DNA of 48,378 bases from Alphaproteobacteria bacterium (GCA_026126165.1 JAHCJR010000018.1:1-48378), one strand, 5' to 3'; shown: positions 12,341 to 21,320, counted from the stretch's first letter. Made by a program: numbers and translations. Notes: generated by a model from the letters alone, not told the origin.

Positions 12341-13693
12341 ATGTTCCAGCGCGAACTCATATCGCCCCTGCACTGGGCGAGCGCGTACAGGGAACTGGCC
12401 GCGCGTTCGCTGGAACAGGCACGCCCCAATATCAGCGCCATCGGCTGGGTCGGGTTCATCGGATTTCCACTCTACTACTTCGTATGGTATGCGCTGGTCC
12501 CGCAGGCCTATGAGAACCTTTCCCTGCGCATGGCCGGCGCCATCCTCTGTCTCGGCCTGGCGCTGAACAACCGCTGGCCACGCGAGCTGCGCGGCCTCTT
12601 TCCGGCCTACTGGTTCTTTGCCGTCTTTTTCTGCCTGCCCTTCTTCTTCAACTACATGCTGATCCGGAACGAGTTTTCCGTGATCTGGCTGCTGTCCAAC
12701 CTGATCAGCGTCGTGCTGCTGGTCATGCTGGTGGATTGGCTGAGCTCGCTCCTTCTCTTCACCGCCGGCACGATCGTCGCCGCGACCTTCGCCTACTACA
12801 ATGGTGTCGGCAATCTGGAACTGCTCGCCCGCTACGGCGAGTATCTGCCGATCTTCATCTTCGCCCTCATTGCCGGCAGCATCTTCAACTACAAGTCCGA
12901 GCTGCTGCGGCGCGAACGGCACCGCGCCGCGCACGAATTCGGACAGAACCTTGCGCGCGAGCTTCGGCCCTCGCTCAATGGCATGCGCGCCGGCATGCTC
13001 GGACTTGCCAAGTTCATGCCGGACCTGCTTCGCGCCTACCAGATCGCGCGCAACAGCAACCTGCCGGTGCCCAACATCGAACGGCGGGAACTGGTGGCGC
13101 TCGAAGGCGTCGTCGAGCGCATTCGCCTGGAAGCGGAGCACGTCAACACCCTCTTCGAGATGGCGTCGGCCGATGCCCGCAACGTGACCATCGACCCCAA
13201 CACATTCAGCGTCCGCTCGATCGCCGACTGCGTCGATGCGGCCTTGCAGACCTATCCGTTCCGCAGCGACCGCGAGCGCCAGCGCATCGTCTGGAAGCGC
13301 GACGGCGATTTCAGCTTCCTCGGCAACGACAGCCTGATGATCCGCGTTCTGATGATGCTGATCAAGAATTCGCTCTACAGCGTGACGCGCGCCGGCAAGG
13401 GCGAAATCAGCATCCGCATCGGTACCGGCGCCGAGGAGAACTATCTGTTCATACGCGAAACCGGCTTCGGGATTCCGGCGGCGCAGACTTCGGCGATCTT
13501 CGAGGGCGCGAGCAGCTATGTCGATCCGACGATTGCTTCCTCCGGTGGCCTTGCCTTCTGCAAGGCGGTCGTGGAGGGCTTCTCGGGCGAGATCTTCTGC
13601 CGCTCCGAATACGGGCGCTTCACGGAGTTCCAGCTCCACTTGCCGGCCGTGAAGCGCTCGCCGCTGCGCGCCGTGCCGCGGGTGGTGGCCTGA
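12341..13693 (+). CDS. CqsS-like quorum-sensing membrane sensor with degenerate histidine kinase domain
   Basis: A 450-residue protein resembling Vibrio CqsS along its whole length. The N-terminus has about six membrane segments (roughly residues 32-185) containing GFPLYYFVW, PQAYENLSLR and FCLPFFFNYM, close to the CqsS sensor domain. The soluble part aligns with the dimerisation and ATPase domains. At the phospho-acceptor box, where CqsS has AHEMRNPL, this protein reads ARELRPSL, so the His is Arg206 (codon CGC at 12956-12958). The N-box Asn (Asn343) is kept; the G1 box is ETGFGI instead of DxGxG and the G2 box is SSGGLAF. There is no receiver domain, unlike Vibrio CqsS. It may signal without autophosphorylation. 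An SDR gene follows after 25 bases. Confidence 0.85.
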   Translation: MFQRELISPLHWASAYRELAARSLEQARPNISAIGWVGFIGFPLYYFVWYALVPQAYENLSLRMAGAILCLGLALNNRWPRELRGLFPAYWFFAVFFCLPFFFNYMLIRNEFSVIWLLSNLISVVLLVMLVDWLSSLLLFTAGTIVAATFAYYNGVGNLELLARYGEYLPIFIFALIAGSIFNYKSELLRRERHRAAHEFGQNLARELRPSLNGMRAGMLGLAKFMPDLLRAYQIARNSNLPVPNIERRELVALEGVVERIRLEAEHVNTLFEMASADARNVTIDPNTFSVRSIADCVDAALQTYPFRSDRERQRIVWKRDGDFSFLGNDSLMIRVLMMLIKNSLYSVTRAGKGEISIRIGTGAEENYLFIRETGFGIPAAQTSAIFEGASSYVDPTIASSGGLAFCKAVVEGFSGEIFCRSEYGRFTEFQLHLPAVKRSPLRAVPRVVA

Positions 13694-13718
13694 GCTCACT
13701 TGCGCTAACTTGGTGGCC

Positions 13719-14483
13719 ATGAAGGCTTTCGATCTGACCGGCCGCGTCGCGCTGGTGACCGGCGGCAATGGCGGGATAGGTTTCGGCATGGCCAAAGGAC
13801 TGGCCGAAGCCGGTGCCACGGTCGCAATTCTCGGCCGGAACCGCGACAAGAACGGGGCCGCGCTCGCGATGTTGGCCGCGCTGGGCCGGCAGGCATCCGC
13901 GCATCTGGGCGACGTCACCAGCGAGGCCGATCTGAAGCGCGTGATCGCGGAGATCGAGCAACGCCACCTGCGTCTCGATATCGTGATCAACAATGCCGGC
14001 ATCAACATCCGCAAGCGGCCCGAGGAATACGCCCTCGCGGAATGGCGGCAGATCCTCGATACCAATCTGACCAGCGCCTTCATCGCCGCGCAGGCGGCCT
14101 ATCCGGCGATGAAGCGGGCCGGTGGCGGCAAGATCATCAATATCGGCTCCATGATGTCGATCTTCGGCGCCTCTTTCGCCGGCCCCTATGCCGCCAGCAA
14201 GGGCGGCATCGTTCAGCTCACGCGCGCGCTGGCGAGCGCCTGGGCCGCGGACAACATCCAGGTCAATGCGGTGCTGCCGGGCTGGATCGATACCGAGCTG
14301 ACGCGCCGCGCCCGCAGCGACGTTCCCGGCCTGCACGAACGCGTCCTGGCGCGCACGCCGGCGGGCCGCTGGGGCCGACCTGAAGATCATGCGGGGATCG
14401 CCGTGTTCCTCGCCAGCGCCGCCTCCGATTTCGTCACCGGGACGGCCATCCCGGTCGATGGCGGATACTCGGTCCAGGGCTGA
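13719..14483 (+). CDS. Short-chain dehydrogenase/reductase, candidate signal-maturing reductase
   Basis: A 254-residue classical SDR. The nucleotide-binding loop is TGGNGGIG (14-21), NNAG is at 91-94, and the catalytic set is Ser144, Tyr157, Lys161 (PYAASK). The C-terminal PVDGGYSVQG is typical. By general similarity it is near gluconate or sugar dehydrogenases. Context suggests another role: it follows the CqsS-like gene by 25 bases and ends 15 bases from the convergent cqsA-like gene. In V. cholerae an SDR reduces the diketone derived from the CqsA product to the hydroxyketone CAI-1, so this enzyme could do the same here. The ATG at 13719 was chosen over a TTG nine bases upstream. Confidence 0.88.
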   Translation: MKAFDLTGRVALVTGGNGGIGFGMAKGLAEAGATVAILGRNRDKNGAALAMLAALGRQASAHLGDVTSEADLKRVIAEIEQRHLRLDIVINNAGINIRKRPEEYALAEWRQILDTNLTSAFIAAQAAYPAMKRAGGGKIINIGSMMSIFGASFAGPYAASKGGIVQLTRALASAWAADNIQVNAVLPGWIDTELTRRARSDVPGLHERVLARTPAGRWGRPEDHAGIAVFLASAASDFVTGTAIPVDGGYSVQG

Positions 14484-14498
14484 GAGCCGAGCGCCGCG

Positions 14499-15752
14499 TC
14501 AGGCGGCGACCGTGAGCCTGCGGCCGCGCACACTCTTGCGCTGGGTCGAGGGCCAGTCGCGCATTCCCACCTCGTCGCGGATCTCCGCGCAGACCTCGGC
14601 GACACGGTCGAGTTGCTCGCGCGTATGCGCGGCCGTCACCGAAAAACGCACCAGCGCCCGGTTCTTCGGCGTGGCGGGGGCGCAGAAGACCGCACCCTGG
14701 ATGTCGCGACTCTCGAGCGCCCGACGCAGGCGGATGGTCGCCGCTTCGGTCCCCGCCTCCAGCGCAATGATCTGTGTCTGGCTGATATCGACGTTGTAGC
14801 CCAGTTCGTCCAGCCGGTTGCGCAGATAACCCGCACTCTCCTGCAAGCGGGTCCGGCGCTCGCCCTCCGCCTCGATCACATCCAGCGACGCCTCGAAAGC
14901 GGCGATCTCGTGCGGCACCACCGCCGAGGAAAAGATCGCCGGCCGCGATTCATAGCGATAGAACTCGAGCGCGCGAGAGGGCCCGACCACAAGGCCGGCA
15001 CGAGAGGCGAAAGCCTTCGACATGCTGAGGGTGCGGTTGGGCACCCTGTCCTGCAGGCCCAGCATGGCGACCAGTCCCTCGCCCGAGGCGCCGAACACAC
15101 CCGCGGAATGGCTCTCGTCCACGATCAGCAGGCAACCTTCCGCCTCGCACAACTCCGCCAGCTCCACGAGCGGCGCGATATCGCCGGTCGTGGAATAGAC
15201 GGAATCGACGCCGACGATCCCCGGGCCGTTCTTGCGGATCAGGGCCGCCAGGTTCTCCACGCTGTTATGACGGAAAGGCCGCGCCTTGACGCCGGCGCTC
15301 TGCGCGCCCTGCCAGAAGGACATGTGCGCGAACATGTCGAAATAGATCGGGATCGTCTGGTCGGCCAAGGTCTGGATCAGGCCGTCATTGGCGCACCAGC
15401 CGGACTGGCAGAGCACGGCATCCTCGGCGCCCATGAAACGGGCGATACGGCGTTCGAAGGCACGCTGCTCGGTCTCGGAATGCAGGAATACCGCCGACAT
15501 GAGCACCGAATCCCCGAACTCGCGAAGACGCCGGACCTGCGCCTCGACGATCCGGGGATCGCCGCCGATCGACAGGTAGTCGTTACTCGAAAAGATCAGG
15601 GTATTCGCCGTTGGCGGAATGCCCTTCGTCGCGTGTCCGTCCTTGAAGCGCTCGAAATACTGCTCGATCCGCCAGGTAAGGCCCGGAAGTTCGCCCCAAT
15701 CCCGAGGTCTGGAAATAACGGAAGAACTTCCGCACTCAAACGGCAACGACAT
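14499..15752 (-). CDS. cqsA: CqsA/LqsA-like autoinducer synthase (alpha-oxoamine synthase family)
   Basis: A 417-residue pyridoxal-phosphate enzyme of the alpha-oxoamine synthase family. It shares the specific CqsA motifs rather than those of KBL, BioF or ALAS: FSSNDYL, LMSAVFLH, CQSGWCAN, FAHMSFWQG, DSVYSTTGDIAPL, VDESHSAG, RPAIFSSAVVPHE and VFCAPATPKN. The cofactor Lys is in LSMSKAF (Lys246). CqsA joins S-adenosylmethionine or aminobutyrate with a fatty acyl-CoA to give an aminoketone, precursor of CAI-1 or LAI-1 type signals. The ATG at 15752 has a GGGGG site nearby; an ATG at 15821 would add 23 unconserved residues. It is convergent with the SDR gene and has its own AT-rich promoter region. 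Confidence 0.88.
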   Translation of the reverse strand: MSLPFECGSSSVISRPRDWGELPGLTWRIEQYFERFKDGHATKGIPPTANTLIFSSNDYLSIGGDPRIVEAQVRRLREFGDSVLMSAVFLHSETEQRAFERRIARFMGAEDAVLCQSGWCANDGLIQTLADQTIPIYFDMFAHMSFWQGAQSAGVKARPFRHNSVENLAALIRKNGPGIVGVDSVYSTTGDIAPLVELAELCEAEGCLLIVDESHSAGVFGASGEGLVAMLGLQDRVPNRTLSMSKAFASRAGLVVGPSRALEFYRYESRPAIFSSAVVPHEIAAFEASLDVIEAEGERRTRLQESAGYLRNRLDELGYNVDISQTQIIALEAGTEAATIRLRRALESRDIQGAVFCAPATPKNRALVRFSVTAAHTREQLDRVAEVCAEIRDEVGMRDWPSTQRKSVRGRRLTVAA

Positions 15753-15905
15753 TGGCCCCCGCCTCGCTTCTTTACTATTACATTTGGCCTGCCAAACCAC
15801 CTTCGCTGCCATTGAGGACAAAAACGATGGCGACCCAACTACGATAACTATTTCTTAACATGTGCTTGAGATGCACATCGTAAAATAAGGTATCCAATTT
15901 TTTGG

Positions 15906-15932
15906 ATTATACAAGACAATAACTTGTCTCAA
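15906..15932 (-). promoter_or_regulatory. Candidate cqsA promoter with palindromic operator
   Basis: On the minus strand a perfect TATAAT lies at 15911-15906, with TTGAGA at 15932-15927 (15-base spacer) or TTTGAG with 16 bases. The spacer is filled by a perfect inverted repeat, AGACAA-N4-TTGTCT at 15914-15929. A protein bound there would cover the promoter. The transcript would have a leader of about 75-145 bases, depending on the cqsA start. Confidence 0.55.
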
Positions 15933-16057
15933 ATTTGGACAAGATAAAGTGTTGCCTATTGGTCGCGGCCTTTTACTGGGCAATTAATCAAAATGAATTT
16001 GTGAGAAATTTGCGACAAGTTGGTGGTAGGACACCATACCTTGTCTGTCGAAGACCA

Positions 16058-16093
16058 GGTTATCCACAAGAACTTGGTTAACGGTGGATAACC
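16058..16093. repeat. 10-bp inverted repeat containing DnaA-box-like sequences
   Basis: A perfect 10-bp inverted repeat with a 16-base spacer. The left arm contains TTATCCACA (16060-16068), the consensus DnaA box; the right arm read on the minus strand gives TTATCCACC, one mismatch. It lies 2 bases after the histidine kinase stop. It could be a stem after that gene, but no U-run follows on the minus strand. Confidence 0.55.
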
Positions 16094-16095
16094 CG

Positions 16096-17520
<1,425 letters not shown>

Positions 17521-17806
17521 TTTGCCCCCACGGCCCGCCGGTGCCATAGACCGACGCTCGCTTGTCTCTTCGCATCAAATGGATAATGCCGGGTTAATCC
17601 CGCATCCGTCCGGCGAAGCCCCCCGCGAAATCGGGCCGAAGACTATGGTTACCAGCACAATAATAATGACACCGCGCTAGCCGGAATGCCAGAAGTAGGG
17701 GCTGCGCAATTCGCGGATATGACCGCTTTCACCGAACTGCGATTGTAGAACCACTCAGATATCCAACCTGAAGCACCCGACGCTCGATTCCGGGTCAAGC
17801 GTCAAG

Positions 17807-18595
17807 TCAGGCATCAACCTCCGCCAGTGCTCTCTCGCTTCCGGCAGCCTTGCCGGGCCGTTCGGCTCCAAGCGCGATCTCCATCACCGATTTCTGGATC
17901 ACCGGCGGCGCGCCGCCACTCAACCGGTGGATCCGGATTTCCAGGCCGGGCATGGCCCGCTCGAGATGGTCGAGCAACAGCGCCCGCGGATTGGCCCAGG
18001 ACATCGGCGAGACCTTGACCCGGTGATCGCTTTCCGAGAATTCAAGCAGGATCCGTCCGCCTGGACGCAGCAAGCCGGTCAGGTTGCGGAAGAATTCGTC
18101 GAGCAGGTGTTCCGGCACCTTGCTCACCACCTTCCAGCAGGCGATGAAATCAGGGTTCGCCGCCCGCCCCTCCGCCAAGGTCCGCTCGTCGATCACCCGC
18201 AAGTTGGGGCGCTTGGCCTCCAGCAAGCCGGCCGGCAGCTTGTCCCGGCCGATGCGCAGGAATTCCGGCGTCACCTCGTAGCCCCAGTATTTCCCGGCAT
18301 CGAGATACTCGATGAACGGCCGCCCGAGCCGCAGGCTGCCGCAGCCATAATCCACGACGCAATGGTCCCGGCGCAGACCGAGCGGCGCCAGGAAATCGAA
18401 CATTTCCATCGGCGTCGAATGGGCGACCACGTCGGAACCGATGGCCGGATGCTGCAAGCCGGCATTGAGCTTGCCCATGACCACGTCGACATAATAATCG
18501 CTGTAGGGCCGGCGCCAGTTGCGCAACCGCCAGAGCCGATAACGCAGATGGGTTCGGTAGAAGGCGCGCAGGCGCCTCGAAGCCTTGTCGATCAC
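17807..18595 (-). CDS. Class I SAM-dependent methyltransferase
   Basis: A 262-residue protein with a Rossmann methyltransferase core. Motif I is VVDYGCGSLRLGR at about residues 80-92; an acidic residue (YEVTPEF) follows the second strand; GLLRPGGRILLEF is the usual post-II region. The N-terminal 40 residues are very basic and aromatic (RTHLRYRLWRLRNWRRP). The first codon is GTG; no better ATG start preserves motif spacing. The substrate cannot be told from sequence. It is followed by no obvious operon partner and points the same way as the upstream PEP-CTERM gene, from which a terminator separates it. Confidence 0.8.
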   Translation of the reverse strand: MIDKASRRLRAFYRTHLRYRLWRLRNWRRPYSDYYVDVVMGKLNAGLQHPAIGSDVVAHSTPMEMFDFLAPLGLRRDHCVVDYGCGSLRLGRPFIEYLDAGKYWGYEVTPEFLRIGRDKLPAGLLEAKRPNLRVIDERTLAEGRAANPDFIACWKVVSKVPEHLLDEFFRNLTGLLRPGGRILLEFSESDHRVKVSPMSWANPRALLLDHLERAMPGLEIRIHRLSGGAPPVIQKSVMEIALGAERPGKAAGSERALAEVDA

Positions 18596-18707
18596 GGTCC
18601 GCCCAGCGATGCAGTTGCGCTCGCTAAAGATTGGACCTAGTCCGGAAAGCGGACAAATAAACCTGGATCACGATACGGTGACGATAGTCTCCGTCGCCCG
18701 CGCAAGG

Positions 18708-18733
18708 AAAAGGCGGCAGGAATCCCGCCGCCC
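18708..18733 (-). terminator. Rho-independent terminator after the PEP-CTERM gene
   Basis: On the minus strand a GC-rich stem (GGCGGC arm 18732-18727 with GCCGCC arm 18717-18712, extended inward by GG/CC pairs) is followed by TTTTCC. It lies about 30 bases after the stop of the PEP-CTERM gene. Confidence 0.7.
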
Positions 18734-18764
18734 TGATAAGGTCATCGGACCAGTCGAACCAGCT

Positions 18765-19421
18765 TCAGCCCGCCTTCACACGCCGCGCCAGCACGCGGCG
18801 GCGCCCCATCATCAGGCCACCCAGGCCAAGCAGGGCCAGGCCAAGCAGAGAGAGCGTGCCCGGCTCCGGCACCACCGAGGTGCGCAGGTTCGTCTGCTGC
18901 TCGCCCTCGGTCCCCTCACCCTCCTCGCTCTGCGGGTCGAGCGTGAGCAAGGTCAACGGCGGAATTGGATTCTCCTCTTCTTCCGGCCCGCCCTTGGCAT
19001 TCTCCTCGCCGCCGCCTTCGCCTTCGCCGCCGCCTTCGCCGCCGCCTTCGCCTTCGCCGCCGCCGGAACCACCGCCGCCGCCGGAACCGCCGCCGCCACC
19101 GGAGCCCCCACCGCCGCCGGAGCCGCCGCCACCGCCGGTGCCGGTGCCCGAGGAGCCGAACAGCGACAGATTGGTCTGCTGATCGAACGGATTGCCGCCG
19201 CCATCCTCCGGCTCGTTGCCTTCCATGTCGTTCGGCCCTGGCTCGCAACCGCTGCCCGTGCCTCCGCCGGACTCGCAGGGATCCTCAAAGCCGTAGGAAT
19301 CGCCCCCTTGCAGGATCGATGTGGGCAGCGTGTGCGCCGCAGCGAAACCTGGACCGAAAGCCACCAGCGCCGCCCCGAAGACGGTACCGAGCAGACGGGA
19401 CCTCAACTTTTCGCCGGTCAT
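18765..19421 (-). CDS. Gly-rich PEP-CTERM sorting domain protein
   Basis: A 218-residue secreted protein. Residues 1-29 are a signal peptide (basic start, hydrophobic core, FAAAH cleavage region). The middle is low complexity: runs of GGGGGS followed by GEGEGGGE repeats, then an acidic stretch. The C-terminus is a classic PEP-CTERM signal: VPEP at about 184-187, a hydrophobic segment LSLLGLALLGLGGLMMG, and a basic RRR tail. Such proteins are cut by exosortase and are linked with exopolysaccharide production. The start ATG 19421 has GAGGTG four bases upstream; the longer frame would place residues before the signal peptide. A sigma-54 promoter match sits about 50 bases upstream. No exosortase gene is in the window. 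Confidence 0.9.
   Translation of the reverse strand: MTGEKLRSRLLGTVFGAALVAFGPGFAAAHTLPTSILQGGDSYGFEDPCESGGGTGSGCEPGPNDMEGNEPEDGGGNPFDQQTNLSLFGSSGTGTGGGGGSGGGGGSGGGGGSGGGGGSGGGEGEGGGEGGGEGEGGGEENAKGGPEEEENPIPPLTLLTLDPQSEEGEGTEGEQQTNLRTSVVPEPGTLSLLGLALLGLGGLMMGRRRVLARRVKAG
19008..19150 (-). repeat. Low-complexity Gly/Ser/Glu tandem repeat tract
   Basis: About 140 bases of near-repeating GCC/GGA/TTC triplets encode (GGGGGS)n and (GEGGGE)n inside the PEP-CTERM gene. All units are multiples of three bases, so copy number can change without frameshift. Confidence 0.85.
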
Positions 19422-19467
19422 GAGCCACCTCGCCTCTGCGACACCCACAATCTTTAATCGTTTAGCA

Positions 19468-19483
19468 AGCAATCCATATGCCA
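19468..19483 (-). promoter_or_regulatory. Sigma-54 (RpoN) promoter upstream of the PEP-CTERM gene
   Basis: The minus strand reads TGGCATATGGATTGCT, matching TGGCAC-N5-TTGCW at all fixed positions except the last base of the -24 box. The GG at -24 and GC at -12 are correctly spaced. Transcription would start near 19458, giving a leader of about 37 bases with the GAGGTG ribosome site. PEP-CTERM genes of other bacteria are known to be controlled by the PrsK/PrsR and RpoN system, which fits. Confidence 0.7.
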
Positions 19484-19799
19484 TTTCGGCATTCCTTACA
19501 GTTCAGATACTTAGACAAGGTGTCGCAGGTCCTCTGTCGGCCTTCTTTACAAACCGGCGTCGAAATTATTGACGGTTGACAGGACGAGGGTCCAAAAGCC
19601 TCATGGTTGATATCCACAGCCGTGTGAAGCGGTGGTATCGGCCCACCACGATCCACCTGAAACTCGGGCCGGGCGCGGGTCTGGTGCATTGCGATAGAAC
19701 GCTCATGTCCTGACACGCCTCGACGCGCCGGCTATCCTGCGCTACCCGGAGGAAGCCCGGCCCAACGAGAAGACGCAACATGCCGGACGAGTGTCCCCG
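19484..19799. other. Intergenic region between divergent PEP-CTERM and hydrolase genes
   Basis: No gene with good coding character is seen in these 316 bases. A TTGACA at 19576-19581 could be a -35 box for the hydrolase gene, but no matching -10 box is evident. Confidence 0.5.
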
Positions 19800-20693
19800 A
19801 TGAACGACGACACCCCAGGACCGGTCTCGCGGAGCTACTACTCCCAGCGGCTGCGCATGCATTATGTGGACTGGGGCAACGAACAGGCGCCGCCGCTGCT
19901 TCTGCTGCATGGGACGCGCGATCATGCCAGGAACTGGGACTGGATCGCGGCCCGCCTGCGCCGGGACTGGCATGTCATCGCACCGGACCTGCGCGGCCAT
20001 GGCGACAGCCAGCACTCACCGGACGGCAGCTATACCATGGCCGCCTACATTTACGATCTGGCCCAGCTCGTCCATCAGCAGCGGCTGGCGCCGCTGACCC
20101 TGGTCGGCCATTCGCTTGGCGGCAACATCGCGCTCCGCTATGCGGGCATCTATCCCGAGAATGTGCGCAAGCTGGTGGCCATCGAGGGGCTGGGTCCCTC
20201 GCCCAAGGCCCAGGCGGAACAGGCCGGGCGCGGCATCGACCGGCGCATGCGCGACTGGATCGAGGAAGTGCGGGCGCTATCGGCCCGCGCGCCGCGTCGC
20301 TATGCCAGCCTCGACGAGGCGCTGGCCCGCATGCGCGAGGAGAACCGCCATCTCTCGGCGGAACAGGCCCTGCACCTGACACGCCATGGCGTGGCCCAGA
20401 ACGAGGACGGGACCTATAGCTGGAAGTTCGACAATTATGTCCGTGCCTGGCCGCCCTACGACATGACACGCCGCGACATCGAGGGACTCTGGGCGCGCAT
20501 CGCCTGTCCGACCCTGCTGGTCTATGGCGATGAAAGCTGGGCCTCGAACCCGCTGACCGATGGTCGCGCCGCGCATTTTCCGAACGCCAGGGTGGTGAGT
20601 TTCGCCGGCGCCGGGCATTGGGTCCATCACGACCGGCTCGATGCGTTCCTCGCGGCGCTCATCGAGTTTCTCGGAACCCCCGGCAGCGGATGA
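19800..20693 (+). CDS. Alpha/beta-fold hydrolase
   Basis: A 297-residue alpha/beta hydrolase. The oxyanion motif is LLLLHGTRDHARNW near residues 34-47, the nucleophile elbow is VGHSLGG (Ser at about 106), and the catalytic His is in GAGHWVHHD near the C-terminus. DLRGHGDS follows the second strand as usual for epoxide hydrolase-like and esterase-like members. No signal peptide, so cytoplasmic. The substrate is unknown. ATG 19800 was preferred over a GTG nine bases upstream. It is convergent with the DUF882 gene 15 bases away. Confidence 0.85.
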   Translation: MNDDTPGPVSRSYYSQRLRMHYVDWGNEQAPPLLLLHGTRDHARNWDWIAARLRRDWHVIAPDLRGHGDSQHSPDGSYTMAAYIYDLAQLVHQQRLAPLTLVGHSLGGNIALRYAGIYPENVRKLVAIEGLGPSPKAQAEQAGRGIDRRMRDWIEEVRALSARAPRRYASLDEALARMREENRHLSAEQALHLTRHGVAQNEDGTYSWKFDNYVRAWPPYDMTRRDIEGLWARIACPTLLVYGDESWASNPLTDGRAAHFPNARVVSFAGAGHWVHHDRLDAFLAALIEFLGTPGSG

Positions 20694-20708
20694 GGCTGCC
20701 GGCGGCGC

Positions 20709-21278
20709 CTACCAGCGCCGCACGCGCCCGATATCGACATGCACGAAATCGGAGCGCGGATAGTACCCGACGCCGCCGCGGCCGAGCGCGATGGCGGCAT
20801 CCCGCACCGCGGCCAGATCGCGCCCCGGCAGGCGGATATCCACCGCCATGCCACGCATATGCAGGCTGCCCGTGGCCACGCCGGCACTCGCCTTCGCAAG
20901 GCTTGCGTTGGTGCCGGGCGAGCGGTAGCCGGAGATGATCTGCAGCGGCGCCCGGCTGTCGAGCGCCACGCGAAGATCATGCAGCAGATCGATCAGTTGC
21001 GGCGCGATGCCGTGCACGGCATTGACCCGGTGGTCGCGGAACAGATGGTCGATCCGGCGCATCGCATCGGGCAGCGCCGCCCCGTCGCGCCAGTAGGTGA
21101 GTTCCAGCCGCTCGCCCGTATGCAGGTTCTCGAAGGCAATCGCACGCGGCGGAGGCTTCGGAATGGCCGCCTGTGTGGGGCGAAACGGGGAGGACATCAG
21201 CAATCCGCCGCCGGCCGTAGCCAGCGCCATCCCCAGCATGCCGCGCCGTGAAAACCGGGGGTTGTGCTCGTTTGTCAT
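20709..21278 (-). CDS. DUF882 (YcbK-like) peptidase M15-fold protein, Tat-exported
   Basis: A 189-residue protein with a twin-arginine signal (SRRGMLG at 10-16, hydrophobic run to about residue 37). The mature domain is DUF882, related to D-alanyl-D-alanine carboxypeptidases of the M15 type. The metal-binding pattern His140-x6-Asp147 (LHMRGMAVDIR) and His180 (FVHVD) is intact, and ISGYRSPGTN is the family landmark. Members act on periplasmic peptidoglycan. It lies 42 bases downstream of the L,D-transpeptidase gene in the same direction, the usual neighbour of this family. Confidence 0.9.
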   Translation of the reverse strand: MTNEHNPRFSRRGMLGMALATAGGGLLMSSPFRPTQAAIPKPPPRAIAFENLHTGERLELTYWRDGAALPDAMRRIDHLFRDHRVNAVHGIAPQLIDLLHDLRVALDSRAPLQIISGYRSPGTNASLAKASAGVATGSLHMRGMAVDIRLPGRDLAAVRDAAIALGRGGVGYYPRSDFVHVDIGRVRRW

Positions 21279-21320
21279 CGGCTTCCTTGCATCCTGACCA
21301 GACCCCTCGCGAGGCTGATA

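Larger units (their letters stand above)
15753..16095. other. AT-rich intergenic control region between cqsA and the histidine kinase gene
   Basis: No gene is visible. GC is about one third over 15841-15900, far below the surroundings. Besides the promoter palindrome it holds inverted repeats ATGTGC-N7-GCACAT (15860-15878), ATCCAA-N4-TTGGAT (15892-15907), and a 10-bp pair GGTTATCCAC/GTGGATAACC (16058-16067 with 16084-16093). GACAA or its complement occurs five times between 15914 and 16046. Confidence 0.6.

Noticed and set aside
14499..15752. Glycine C-acetyltransferase or 8-amino-7-oxononanoate synthase
   Set aside because: These share the fold, but the distinctive motifs match CqsA and no biotin or threonine-degradation gene is adjacent.
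19008..19150. A CRISPR array or satellite
   Set aside because: The repeats are triplet-based, in frame and lack unique spacers; they encode a Gly-rich linker.
19462..19716. A small 84-aa minus-strand gene in the PEP-CTERM/hydrolase gap
   Set aside because: No ribosome site, odd composition, and it overlaps the sigma-54 promoter.
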